A stretch of 64,000 nucleotides of DNA from Cymbomonas tetramitiformis (GCA_001247695.2 LGRX02014718.1:1-64000), one strand, 5' to 3'. Positions 44,536-56,721 are shown, numbered from the stretch's first letter. Notes: generated from the sequence alone by a model not told the origin. Numbers and translations are program-made.

Positions 44536-45171
44536 TCACTGTGGGAATAATGGCCGGCGATTCAAAAAGGATCGCTTGGTTGATAGTGGTGGTGGTGGTG
44601 TCGCTGGGATCGTTGTGCGGTCATCAACACACAGTCGTGTGTGTGTTGACATCCGCTTTGCCTCATCTACAAGGACGCATCCCCGTTCCAGTTGCCGTCT
44701 TTGTTTCGCTTTGTTGCCTAGGACCTTGTGAAATGCAGTAACGTGAACATCCGGCGGAGGGACACGACGTTGTGCGGGAAAGTCTGAGGGTTGGCAGGTT
44801 GCTTGGCAGCTAATTTTTATTTGAACGCTCTGCCTTCTAGAAAATTGGCTTTTGTCCCGCCACAAAAAGCCATATCCACTCGTTTGGGGACGCGAGCTGG
44901 ATGGGACCCGCGAGCTAAACGGACGGGGAGGAGACAGGGACGCGGGCGAATTGGTCTTGGGGATGCTGGTACAACAACTCTCCGTGTCATCCATCTCGTC
45001 GTCCGTCGAATTTTGGGTAACGTCGCCTCCCTCCGCCTCAGAATTCCCGCCACTTCTTTCACTGCAGAGTTCATCCTGCAGTTGGGTGACAACGGGCGGG
45101 GTATGGACGTCTGCCCCCTTATCACTCTCAAAATCAGTACCAGCAGGGCTTGTGCGAAGCGTGTCCGCTCT
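44536..45171 (-). CDS. Possible 3'-terminal exon of an unknown acidic/basic protein
   Basis: A 211-codon open frame that begins right after a good acceptor (T-rich tract then GTAG, 45172-45175) and ends in TGA. It reads RADTLRTSPAGTDFESDKGA, then EAEGGDVTQNSTDDEMDDTE, then serine/proline-rich (PASLSPPRPFSSR) and a basic half ending KRSFLNRRPLFPQ. No known domain. Length, acceptor and residue bias support coding; competing frames on the other strand are also long (GC-rich DNA), so confidence is limited. It could be part of a nuclear regulatory protein. Confidence 0.35.
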   Translation of the reverse strand, partial: RADTLRTSPAGTDFESDKGADVHTPPVVTQLQDELCSERSGGNSEAEGGDVTQNSTDDEMDDTESCCTSIPKTNSPASLSPPRPFSSRVPSSSRPQTSGYGFLWRDKSQFSRRQSVQIKISCQATCQPSDFPAQRRVPPPDVHVTAFHKVLGNKAKQRRQLERGCVLVDEAKRMSTHTRLCVDDRTTIPATPPPPLSTKRSFLNRRPLFPQ

Positions 45172-45351
45172 CTACAAAAAATCTTTTTTAATCCCGTTTT
45201 TTCTGCCGCGCAAAGTTTGATCTTTTGCCCCGCTTGCGGCCCATGCCTACGCCCACACCGCAACACCCCCATAACCGATGCATCTCGTGTTAGTCTCACT
45301 CCTCGGGCTTACTCGTCTATACAAATATACGCTCGACACACGCAAGCATTC

Positions 45352-45795
45352 ATAGACAGTGAGACACGAGTCCGACGGACTTACATACCTGCAGCGCAGT
45401 CCATAGGCCAAACGCATGCAGGGACAGTGAGACACGAGTCGGACTTACATATCATCTGCAGCGCAGTCCATAGGCCAAACGCATGCGGGACAGTGAGACA
45501 CGACTCGGACTTACATACTTGCATACCGGCAGCGATCCATAGGCCAAACGCATGCAGGGACAGTGAGACACGACTCGGCGGGACTTACATATCATCTGCT
45601 GCGCAGTCCAGAGGCCAAACGCAAACAGGGACGGTGCGACACGACTCGGACCTACATATGATCTGCAGCGCAGTCCATAGGCCAAACGCATGCAGGGACG
45701 GTGAGACACGACTCGGACTTACATAATCTGCTGCAGCGCAGTCCACAGGCCAAACACATGCAGGGACTGTGAGACACGACTCGGACACACATATC
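45352..45795. repeat. About 64-bp minisatellite, seven copies
   Basis: Recurring phrases are GCGCAGTCCATAGGCCAAAC, GCATGCAGGGACAGTGAGAC and ACGACTCGGACTTACATA. Units vary by small insertions, so the period drifts around 60-66 bp. It sits 180 bp upstream (minus-strand sense) of the possible exon ending at 45171. From 45796 to 46428 I see no gene. Confidence 0.85.
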
Positions 45796-46428
45796 TATAG
45801 GGGTGCAGCCTAGCTGACTAGTATCCACGCTAGACACAAAATATTCACATGCTGGAGGCCTGACTTTACCTGCAAACGCTGGATGCTATCGTATGCTCCG
45901 ACAGCAGTAGAATGCCTCTCTTGAAATTTTTGAAATGAAGCACGAAGTTCAAATTGATCAGCCGATAGGAAGGAAGGTTCACGCTTCGATTTTCACCTAA
46001 TTGATCTCAGGACTCACGATTTATTGACTTTGTTTGATTTATCATCATTATTTCCTTCAATGTGAACGCCATCTCCCCGGAACAATTCCACGTCACCGGA
46101 AAGCTATCTTCCGTTACAACGAAGATCTTTCCATCGAAATTCAATATTCCTAGGCGGCCAACCGGGTCCAGTCGAGATGGTTCGTTTCAGATCAGAAAAT
46201 TATATTCGCGACTGAGTTGGCCAAACGTATGCATGTCGAATGAAGGATGGCATAACGACCACAATGGAGTCAGAGCTCGCGAACGACCGACGTGGCACAC
46301 GTATTGTAAGAGTTCATGCCACGGTCCATGTATTCGTGTGAGCCAACTGAACCCAGATGTAAATTGTACACCAGGGTATTGTAGCCCCACTGACTATCGA
46401 TCTCGGGGGGGGGAGGCGCGCGTCATGA

Positions 46429-46761
46429 GGCATTCCTTATACACGTGCTCCCGGCCGACGCACTGAGTTATATACTGGAAACAGTCCGAGAATTAATACT
46501 ATATCTGACGGGAAACGATTCCCGAAGTCTGTAATAAGTATCGCAAACGGAAATCATAAAAGTAAACACCCTACTGCTAAGCCATACACTATATTAGAGT
46601 GGATTGTTAAAACTTATTCCAACTCAGGTGATACTGTGCTAGACCCAACGATGGGTATCGGTACGGTCGGTCTGGTATGCAAAAAGAATGATCGCAGATT
46701 CTTTGGCATTGAACTAGATAAGAAATATTGTGATATGCCTCAGGAGTTATTGTGCAAATAA
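46429..46761 (+). pseudogene. C-terminal fragment of a viral/phage-type N4/N6 DNA methyltransferase
   Basis: Open from 46429 to TAA at 46759-46761 with no start codon, so easily missed. It reads KRFPKSVISIAN, then HPTAKPYTILEWIVKTYS, then GDTVLDPTMGIGTVGLV and RRFFGIELDKKYC. This is the C-terminal half of the beta-class N4-cytosine/N6-adenine methyltransferases: 'HPT.KP' followed by the SAM-binding 'D-P-x-x-G-x-G' motif (DPTMGIGTVG) and 'FIGIELD..Y'. The N-terminal DPPY half was not found upstream, where a G run (46406-46413) and a TGA (46426) occur. Such enzymes are common in phages, algal giant viruses and bacteria, so this is best read as a transferred or viral remnant. It is unrelated in sequence to the methyltransferase-like domain of the integrase element. 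Confidence 0.75.
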
Positions 46762-47055
46762 TATCTGATAAGTATAGATGAACAATTCAAGTGTATTTTG
46801 AGATGTCTAAGTTGTGGGAATATGACAAAACAACAAACAATATGTTGTGGTAAGCTCGGATGCTGACCTGGTATGCTCGGATGTGTAAGTGAAATAAGTC
46901 TTGCAGGTCAAGCAGGATGTGAAAGCAAACAAAGCAAACATATTTTACTGGATATCACAGACTTGTTAGAAAAAAAGGGTCCTTAGAGTGTTCTGCTCAA
47001 CAAATTTCGAATGAATCTAAGGTGCAAAGGCTAGTAGAAGATTCGCTGTCTGAAA

Positions 47056-47772
47056 CTAATATTTCTTGCCACTGCTATCTAAGAAAGATGCAAAGTACAA
47101 GAATATGAGTGTGAATCCGTATATCACTTCGGCATATATGGCTGCAACCAGTTTTGCGGTGTGAGTCGTGACGAATGCCAACACTGTGGTGGTCCCTACA
47201 CAGAATGGGTTGACCGAATTGAAAGCAGTACCGCACTCAAGTTGACGGTGCACCCAGTACGTGCACGTAATGACCGTGCTACACCATAAGGTCGCAAGAA
47301 CACTCAAAAACAACAGTTTTACCCAGAGTCCTTGTTTGCGGACCCAGCGTTCCACAAGACCGGCATCCGACTCTGGGTTGGCAGTAGACTCGGCGAATTC
47401 CTCTGCATCCGGTAAGTCAGCAAGGCCAAGCTTTACAACGTTTCCATACGGAGCACTTTTGTGATACCCAGCTTTAACAATATGAAACCAAGAATAAAAA
47501 ACACCCTTATTTTTGCCACGTTTGGAATAAACAAACTTGACTTTATCCAAGTCGGCCTGCCGAATTGGCTTCCCGAAGACTGGGTCACGCTCGATGCGAC
47601 GGCCAGTACGTGGGGACGTAGGCGGATCTTCACCGTCAGGCACTGCACAACACAACATGAAAACGAATGTTACAAAGAAAGTTACGCATCGGACTACAAT
47701 AGATAAGGGAACAGTGACATACTTGCAAGAGGTGATTCGCACGCAGCTTAATGGTACTACCTGCGGCAACAC
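47056..47772 (-). CDS. Unknown membrane protein with a cluster of hydrophobic segments
   Basis: Frame of 238 residues. The C-terminal third has three likely membrane helices (WVKLLFLSVLATLWCSTVIT; then around VGTTTVLAFVTTHTAKLVAA; then YGFTLIFLYFASF). The middle is soluble (RQADLDKVKFVYSKRGKNKG). The first 40 residues, including a hydrophobic stretch, may be an intron: a GTATGT donor (about 47729) and a T-rich ...TTGTGCAG acceptor (about 47646) bracket it. The frame opens with GTG, not ATG. It follows the coiled-coil ORF on the same strand with 13 bp between. No family recognised. Confidence 0.5.
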   Translation of the reverse strand: MLPQVVPLSCVRITSCKYVTVPLSIVVRCVTFFVTFVFMLCCAVPDGEDPPTSPRTGRRIERDPVFGKPIRQADLDKVKFVYSKRGKNKGVFYSWFHIVKAGYHKSAPYGNVVKLGLADLPDAEEFAESTANPESDAGLVERWVRKQGLWVKLLFLSVLATLWCSTVITCTYWVHRQLECGTAFNSVNPFCVGTTTVLAFVTTHTAKLVAAIYAEVIYGFTLIFLYFASFLDSSGKKY

Positions 47773-47785
47773 AGAACGTACCGAC

Positions 47786-49000
47786 TTAGAACGTTAACTT
47801 GTCCTTGGCGTCATTCGGAGTCGCTGACGGCTTGGATGCGTTAGAAGACTCGTATTCAATATCAAAAAGATAAACGCCTGCGCGAATCTTCGGACCACAA
47901 TTACGGTCAGTGCTCCAGTCATAGCCCGCTGAGTTCAAAGGAGGGTCAAGTAGAGAGTCAAGATTCGGGACATCGTTTACTTCTTCAGTCAAAACACTAA
48001 CTTGTGCTTCAAGCTGCTTCGAATGTTTCGTGGCTGCATGTAACTGACTTTCCAACTGTTTTTTCGTCACATTCGACTTGGCTGCAGGCTGACTTGGACC
48101 TGGCGCGGAGGTGAGTTTTGTCTTGTGACTCTCGACCTCAGCAAATAGCGCGTTATTCTGGGTTTTTAGAGTGGTCACTTCATGTTCCAGCTCAGTGATG
48201 CGCATGCGCGATTGCTCCTTCTCAGACTTCAAACTTTCGACTTCAGCTTCTAACTCTGACATGCGTTCAAGGGTGATTATCTTAGCAGCCATCCTGGGAA
48301 TATTATCATCTAACTCACAAACTGAGGGTGCAGCGGACTGGACATTCGAATGTAAGGGAGTGACTTGGCGAGACCTCGGAACTCGCTTTGGAGTCGACTC
48401 GACATATGACTGTGGACTCAGATGGACCCTGTTTATGAGGGCTGCTAGGTCCTCTTGTTCATCACGCCTTTTTTCAAAGTACTCTTGGCGTGACTCGGTC
48501 ATGCTCTCAACGAATTCTTCACACTCGCTGTCAAGCTCACTCAAAGACGTCAGGTCAAGACTCTCAAACGCTTCCTCCTTATCAGCTGAAGCGCTTGCTA
48601 TCAAACACTTGAGCACCACTTTGTAAGCAGTGGTATCGCATATCGATTCATAAACCTCAGCGTCATTCGACTTTTGCAAAAGGTCACACTGCTTGCAATA
48701 CGCATCAGCGCCCTTGTCAATGGACACAATAGACTCTATGGCTGCGTCGAAGTGGTCTTCCATACAGAAGTACCCTCCGTTTGCAGGCTTACGCTTGCAT
48801 CTGACCCAACGACCTTTTACTTTCCGAATGTGGACGCATTTTGCTTTCCCCGTAGGAGCGTCGGGGTCACGTGTGGCGAATGTGGGTGTGCCAGACTCCA
48901 AGCATGGCCATGTGACTCCAAGACTGTTTTTTCTTCGACTCACAACGACACGCGCACTCCGCTTTGACCGTGGCGACTGCGGACCTTTCGGGACTTCCAT
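47786..49000 (-). CDS. Coiled-coil protein with a small N-terminal zinc finger
   Basis: 404 residues from ATG at 49000. Near residues 55-82 the cysteine/histidine pattern KCVHIRKVKGRWVRCKRKP then GGYFCMEDH fits the short 'C...G.RCKR...G.YC..H' finger found in many viral and phage-related proteins (DUF5763-like, from memory). A polar, acidic middle follows, then a predicted coiled coil (about residues 245-300, LERMSELEAEVESLKSEKEQ) and a second leucine-heptad stretch. The C-terminus is DAKDKLTF. The next ORF on this strand is a membrane protein; together with the methyltransferase remnant 300 bp further on they could be one inserted viral or mobile segment. Function unknown. Confidence 0.6.
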   Translation of the reverse strand: MEVPKGPQSPRSKRSARVVVSRRKNSLGVTWPCLESGTPTFATRDPDAPTGKAKCVHIRKVKGRWVRCKRKPANGGYFCMEDHFDAAIESIVSIDKGADAYCKQCDLLQKSNDAEVYESICDTTAYKVVLKCLIASASADKEEAFESLDLTSLSELDSECEEFVESMTESRQEYFEKRRDEQEDLAALINRVHLSPQSYVESTPKRVPRSRQVTPLHSNVQSAAPSVCELDDNIPRMAAKIITLERMSELEAEVESLKSEKEQSRMRITELEHEVTTLKTQNNALFAEVESHKTKLTSAPGPSQPAAKSNVTKKQLESQLHAATKHSKQLEAQVSVLTEEVNDVPNLDSLLDPPLNSAGYDWSTDRNCGPKIRAGVYLFDIEYESSNASKPSATPNDAKDKLTF

Positions 49001-49264
49001 CTCAGTTCAATCAGAATTTACCTTAGAATAGGCGTCAAGCGATCAGAAGCAGTCAGAGTATGCAGTGCAAATAATATGGCGAAAACACCGAGATATTTTA
49101 CACTGTATGAATAATTGTTTTCACCTTCCACTTGTCATCGGAAATGTTATTACTGTTTATCCAGGACAGCCAATTGAATTTGCAGCAAATATTCATTAGA
49201 TCTGCTTTCCGTATAAAACGTGACACATCACCTGCATATATATCGCCACCTGCAACATCACTGG

Positions 49265-49490
49265 TTCGCAGCAGGCGCCGTGTCAACTGTCGACCCTTCC
49301 GTCCACCCTCCCGACCATCCTACCGACCATCCAACCGACCATCGCATCGACAGTTACGGCGATATTGCAGATATCGAACGATCTGACGGCCTGAAATACT
49401 TACACAATATATTTATATTATTTTGATGGTCGGAAGGGTGGTCGGAAGAGTGGACGGAAGGGTGGACGGAAGGGTGGACGGATTTTGACG
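49265..49490. repeat. Inverted GACCATCC/GGATGGTC-type repeat
   Basis: Left part has CCTTCCGTCCACCCTCCCGA and several GACCATC units; right part has GATGGTCGGAAGGGTGGTCG and GGACGGAAGGGTGGACGG. They pair imperfectly around a central 100-base loop. It borders the left arm of the next element. Confidence 0.65.
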
Positions 49491-50232
49491 GTTTTAATAA
49501 TCTCAACACCATAATTAGCTCGTCATGCTCCGACGTAGGATTTGGGAAGAGCATGTACGTTCTATGGTGGATTACTGGACGGAATGCTCACCGGAACTAC
49601 ATGTAAAATAAATCAAGCAACTCATTATCGTAAATGAGAGTATGCCGGATTACAATAAATACTAAATCTGATATATATATATATATATCATGTTGGATTA
49701 TTAGTACTTGGTATACAGATCATCCTGCATGATGAATTATCTTGGTACATTGTAATACCATTATCAACTGTATACAAGTGTGTAGTAAAGTTTCACACAC
49801 ACACACCTACATGTACTTATCAGCAAGTACCTGCACAATGCACACACCACTGACATTACTATGTATGATGACATTCACTGACTCAGTAAGTGAAATGATC
49901 AACTATAATGTCCACTATGTGCATGATAACATAGATACCATCCAGCTTGATCACGATAACAGCTGGATGTCAAGTGATGGCGATAGATGGGGACAGAATC
50001 AACCACATGCTTTAGGGCTGGATGGAGAAATCTCCAGACCCGAAGGCATCATACAATGCTCAGATAGCAGCTGGTCACTGCTGAGCATTGTCCACACGTC
50101 TCACATATTATCGCTGGAGCAAGAACAACAACCTCAATGCATTTGTGATAATTGATTCAGTAATGATCTGCACAAAAAGCATGTACCTACTCAGATCAGA
50201 TATATATTGAACTGACTGACATAGGTTGTTGT

Positions 50233-50263
<31 letters not shown>

Positions 50264-53200
50264 TTGTGTTGTGCTGAACTGCTTAGATTATTATCAAGCT
50301 GTGTCCTGATATGTTTGGAATCTAGAGATATCATTTTGATATGCTCTTAGTGCACAGTCATATGCCCAAACATATCATAGGTTGATAAGTTATCACTTAA
50401 GTGGTTTAATGTGCACTACTGAAATGCCTCGTGATATATAATATCACAGAATAGGCATTGCTCAATGGCGGTATGATCAGATATGTAATGATCAATGAAG
50501 ACAAGATGGTTGGTATGGCTCATTTAGTAGGCATAATTACCTCAAAGAGATGCCAATACACGGATACATATCAAAACACAAGGGCAATAGGCTTATTATG
50601 TAGCCTTCAAAGGCAGTTAGCATTTATGCTGCATTGGTCAGCTCAGTGGCTTTGACCTTTCTAGGTGTTGTACTCAGGCCGTGGCCTGCATATTGCATTG
50701 AGTACGCTTAACAATATAGTGCCCAAGCATGTGCTGAATATATACAACACTACCCTCCAGCGGCGAAGTGGTTTGCTATTACCATCATCGTATGCTGTGG
50801 GATATCAATATATAATCAGAGAGCATGGTAATATGTGTACCATGTTTGTCAATATCGGAGAGACTGTGTCTTCTTTAAAATCCTCATGACTATATGTATA
50901 ATGGTGCTTAACTGATGTCAACACCTTCTCTCTGAGTGATTTATTGATTTCAGATGTGATGTCGTGGCAGTCAACCTTGTCCGATTGTACCGGAGGTTGT
51001 ATGAATTGTGTCCACGTCATTGGCACGAGTCATATTGTGTCTATGCATACGCGATCTCAGCGCAGGTCACAATACAGTGCCCGAGCATACGCGATTTTAG
51101 CGTAGGTCACATTGTGCCTCTATTTATTACATCTGAGAATATCTGTTACTCATCTTTGTGAGTCTAGACAGCATTGTGCTGATTGCAATGCTTTCTCTGG
51201 TGACTTATATATCACAGATTATACCAAATGTGGTGATCAGTTCAGTGCAATATTTTGTCACCGGAATGTACAGGGATTGTAAATGATTGCAATCCAGCCG
51301 GAGGAATAATCTCAACAGCTATTCCGTACTAATGAATTCATCGGAGTTATACTCATTTCGACGATTCAAAACCCATGTCATTTGTAATGATGACAACTCA
51401 TATGAATATATGGGGGTTTCCTCAGAATGCTTTTATGTGATGTCAACATATTATGAACAATTCACTTGCATCTTAGGACAAAGGAGTTACGCTTAGAAGG
51501 TCTTGCATGGTGGTCTCCCAACAGTTATCAGCTGTTATTCGGGTGCCACATTCTGCCTTCAGCACTGGGACTATATCAACCAGTCTTACAGCGATGCACT
51601 TGTCCTTCCCACTCTTATGTACGGCTATAGTGCCAAAGTGTATCAGGTGGGATATATATATATACATTATATAACTATCATCTTCTGATCCAGGATATGC
51701 AATTAAGCATGGCATCAGGTATATGTTATGTATATAGTTCAGCATTCCGAACTTACTCGAGGATGTAGATGCTGAGCAATAGTTAACTTATAGTCATTGG
51801 GATGTAGTTTCCCATCCGAGTTTACACTTTATTAGTGATGGTGGGTTTAACGTTGTACAGATTTCAACGTTATTTGTGGATGCAGTGATTTTATCAAAAG
51901 CAATCCATCAAAAATCACCAGATCGGAATATAAAATGGATATGTGTGTGATCCTATCCACCTTCTTCCCTCCTCAAGGAAGTGTGAGCACACAGGCTTGT
52001 CAGGTGCCTATATACCTCATAGCTTATAGCTTACAACTTATAGCTTATAGTTTGCAGTCCTTGTAGGAAGCAACTTATACAGTTTTAGGGTTGTTGCCCA
52101 ACAGTTCTTGGGTTGTTGCCCAAATATTATCATGTCTGTGCTGATTACAGCATGATATATATATATATATGCCAAACACGAAGTGTATCCAATATTTAGA
52201 TGACATTTAGGGCATGTTACGTTACAGTGGCCCATATCCCCAACAGTGTGTTTAGGGTGTTACTTGGTATCAGTAACCCTAAAATAGGTAAAATTAAAGC
52301 AGTATAAATATTTTGCAAACATTTTTAAGCAAAACTGCATTTAATGTCACACTGAATGTTACGTGGTTTGCAGGAGGTATGTTACACCCCTGACACACAC
52401 ATTTAATTTTAGGGGTGTTACAGGGTGTTACAAGTGCTGCATAAATCAGGGATTATTTATTGATAGCTGAATAATCATATCAGCAAAAAAAATCAACCCG
52501 AAATTTTCATTTTGAAATCATGCGTAAAACATTTTTACGCATTTCGTTACAGCCAATATGTACACCCCTACATATTCCACACCTGCTATCTAGGGTGTTA
52601 CACGAGATATGACTATGGTCGTCATGATTTTCTGATACCTTAACAGGTATAAAATCATAATATCAAATAAAATAGGGTCGAATTTTCAATTTTCAAATCT
52701 ATCGCAAACGAATTTCACCCATTTTGGCCGTTTTTCGGCTTGATTATTGTTTTCCATAGTAATATATCTCTCTCTGTGTGTGAGCTGCAAAGTACAGAAG
52801 TACTGCATTTCACTTCACTTTTGCACATGACGATTTTCATGGCATAAAAGTGAATATTCCTGTATGTCAACATCTGTGGTTGATCATATCTGTGGGTTTT
52901 ACTGATTTGAAACCCATGGAAATAATTGCACTCCCTGATAATATTTAGGTATACCAACTATAAGCGGATTATCCACTTTAGTGATAATTTATCAACCTAT
53001 GATATGTTTGAGCATATGACTGTGCTCTAAGAGTATATCAAAAATGATATCTCTATATTTCAAACATATCTGGACATAGCTTGATTATAATCAAAGCAGT
53101 TTAGCACAACACATATATATGTGTGTGTATGTCCACAACAACCTATGTCAGCTCAATATATGTATGTACTGATCTGGTTAGGTACATGCTTTTTTGCTGA

Positions 53201-55629
53201 TCAATACTGAGTCAATTGTCAGAATGCAGTATAGTGGTTGTTGTTGCTCCAGCGATATATGAGAGTGAATGGACTGTGCTCAACAGTTACCAGCTGTTGT
53301 AGTGAGCACAGTATTCTGCCTTCGGGTCTGGAGATAACTCCATCCAGCCCTACAACATGTTGTCTTATCCTGCTCCCACATGTATCGCCATGTTTGACAT
53401 TCCACACGCACATGTGTTTGTGGAATGGTATCCATATTATCATGCACATGACAGACATTATAGTTGATCAATTCACTCTGAGTCAGTGAATGTCAATATA
53501 TACAGTAAATGTCAGTGTGTGTGCATGTGTAGTACTGCTGATTAGTACTTTTGCCAGAGTGTGTGTGTTTACTTTACACACTTACAGGAAAGTGACTTCT
53601 GGTATTACAATATTCCCAGATAGTTATCATGCGGGATGGTGATCAGCATACCATGTACTGAATGAATCTAGCATGATATATATCAAGTTAAGGGTTATTG
53701 TAATCCTGATATAATCTCATTCACAATAATGAGTTGCTGGTTGATTTTACATGTAGCTCTGGTGAGCATTCCTTCCAGTAATCCACCATAGAACGGTATG
53801 TGATCCGAAGAGCATCTCGGCTCCACCGGGACATAACGAGCTAATTATGATGTTAAGACTACTTTCAAGCACCTTATGCTAACATGAGTTCTAATATAAT
53901 CTAGCATGCACTGCAATGTGTTGTGGAATGTTCAGCACATTGCAAAATGATGCTAATGTTCCAGTTGCTAACGTGATCAAACTGGTATATATACTACAGC
54001 TGATATCATGATCAAGCTGCTTTGTGATGCATGCACAACTTACAATATTGCAGTCACTAAGTATAGAATGTATACATGGTGCTGCATGTACTCATGTGCT
54101 GCATGTTGGTGTGTGCTGCATATACTCATGTGCTGCATGTTGATGTATAATGCAATTATTGCAAGCTCTGTATACACATCTCTTGCATACTATATTGAAA
54201 ATAAGCATACAAATGCTGACGGTTTGAAATATTTCTGCAGTCATCAATATATGGTGTGAAATGCTGCAGTATAGTAATCATGTGTCCATCATGCGTCCAT
54301 CCAAAATATCCCTGCGAGTATACAATTATTCTGCAGAGGATATTGACGCACGTAACATGGCATATGTACGGATGGCGGACACTGTAGACATGTGCATGTC
54401 TCGCTGCATGTAGTTACATCAGGAATCATGCGCCTTAAAATCGTGCGTTTATTGCATCCGATGAAATCACGACAGGTGCACATCGCGCTGACGAGCTAAA
54501 AATCATCGTACGAGCGGATTATTGTATACGGTTCAAGCAGATAATTTGCGAAAATCGATGTTGCCAATTATTTCACAAAGTATCTCATTGTCGCCGGTAT
54601 TTTGTCGCATAAATGAATGCGATCGCGCTGTTTAACGAAATTTCGTACGTTCATTCGCAGTTGATGTGAATCATACGTACTGATGGTCATTTTTCGTTAG
54701 CGCATCTGCATCTCGCATACCGTGACAATCCTGCGAGTTTTGACATCATATGTATACGATCCGTACACTGTGCGCACACCTTGTCGCTTATAGTATTAAG
54801 ACGATTTCTCTGCGAATGCTGTCAGCTGCGAATATGTTCGCGATGATAAATCCTCGCGCAATCCGTATGCTGTCGATATTCGAGCGTATTTTATTAGTCG
54901 GTTGGCAGATATTCAGTATAACTGCGAGCGCTGTTGCTTGTATGCGCGAACCTGCAACCTGCGAACAATACAATATATACGATATCTAACGCTGCACTCA
55001 CTTGAGTTCTCGTTCTCGTGCCTGGACGAGTTTAGAATACCATCTATTAGGGCTGATAAGCGAGCCCTCAGTATATCATATAAAATAATAGTAAACGCTG
55101 TGTTATAGGACGGTAACACACGCGTAAGATAATAGCGGGGATGAGTGCAGACTTCTGTGGGAAGATTCTGCCTCTAGCACAACGCTAGCTCATCTAAATA
55201 CCAAATGTCTCCCATCGCATAGATGGTACCGCCATTGGGTTGTGAACCCGAGACATTGGTTGAACGACCAGTATCGTCAGAACGAATAATACGTTCGCCC
55301 CATAATACTGCGCATGCTTGTTCCGCACATGCTTGAAGCGAAGATGATTTCTTGTTTGTTGCTTCAAGATCGTATCTTGCTTTGCCATCTTCGAGTTCGA
55401 CATACGAACTCTCGATGACAGGTGTCATTCAAGTCTTTCCTTGAATACTGACAGATGATGTGACTTATCATCTGACGACATGTACAGTCATAGTCGACCG
55501 TACTGACGACTGTCTGTCATTATAATATATGACATGACTCGCGACATGACATGACATTGTATGACATGTCTGACAGGTATGACACGTATGACATGTACGA
55601 CACATATGTCATCGGTCATGACCCTGACA
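49491..55629. mobile_element. 6.1-kb non-coding element with long inverted arms
   Basis: Left arm 49491-50404, centre 50405-52970, right arm 52971-55629 in inverse orientation. The left arm matches the inner third of the right arm (for instance GGAATGCTCACCGGAA and ATCATAGGTTGATAA on both sides); its outer part seems lost. The centre matches 11776-14215, and the right arm matches 22626-25360 reversed. So three loci are parts of one family. The centre and arms have no conserved long ORF. The right arm keeps the short peptide frame STNVSGSQPNGGTIYA (about 55225-55285, minus strand) also seen in the arm at 23070. Terminal AC and AT microsatellites occur within the arms. Confidence 0.68.
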
Positions 55630-55789
55630 GATCTGATACCTCTGATACCTCTGATTCGTCTGATCGTCGTGGGAGGCACGGGAACATATGGGTGCATGAA
55701 GGGACTATTTTGGGGACATTTTGGACAATTTTTACCCATATTAAAACGTCACATCTGATATTTTACATCGGCGCACTCTAAGAATCCGA

Positions 55790-56290
55790 TTCATCGATGA
55801 AATATCGGCGGTTATCGATAAATTATCGACGAGTATCGATAAAAATCGCATAATGTCGATATTTATCATGAAAACATGAAGGAATCGACACACATCGATA
55901 AATTATCGACCATTGTGGGTTGTAAGGACCAAGGCTCGGTATCGATTACACCGATAGTTAGATCTATCGGTGTATCGGCCGAAAATCGGTCACTATCATC
56001 ATCGATCGATCAGCTCACACGCATAATCGGTATCGATCGATTACGCTACATAGAAAAATCTAGCAATTAGTATTCATCGATATTTCGGGTCGTATCATCC
56101 CTATCGATCGGTTAGATGAATTCAAAATATCGGTATCGTTCGATGAATTATGACCAGGTATCGGTTTCTCATCGATAATTTCGGTGGGACCGATCGATTG
56201 CTTCGCGCCGAAAAATGCATGAACGTCCTGTGACTTTCCCATTTCACGACCTTTCGATGTTTCGGATATCAACCGATTAATATTCTACAT
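55790..56290. repeat. ATCGAT-rich subterminal array upstream of hAT copy 2
   Basis: Dozens of ATCGAT, TATCGATA and ATCGGT motifs on both strands in 500 bp. The same motif class appears downstream of this copy (61700-61880) and of hAT copy 1 (36090-36310). That placement fits transposase-binding subterminal repeats of hAT elements. Confidence 0.6.
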
Positions 56291-56721
56291 TGCGATTGGT
56301 CGATGATGGCCTAAAATTCAGAAACTGCATTTCAAGGGGAGTTCAAGGGACTTCAAGGGACCTTCAAGAGGTAATTTTTTCACAAAACATTCATAATTCA
56401 GATTGAACTCCAGCATCGACTATAGTTTATAGTTGAGTTGCACGCCTGCGTGAGCCCCTCGCCTGACAGTGACACCTCCGCGCATCACCGGATAGAGAAA
56501 TGGGCCGAAAACGAGGAGCAGGTCCGAGTGCCAAGCCGACGAAGAGAGGACGCAGTGTGAGTGGGCCAGTGAAGATTCTTGCTCAAGGAAAAGGGCTCAT
56601 CAAGCGAACACAGAAAAGCCCGTTCGACAGCGCTGGCAATGCTGACTATGAGTACGTCGTTGATAAGATTGTTGATGAGCGCACGAGCTACGGCATACAA
56701 CGATATCGAATTAGCGGGTTT

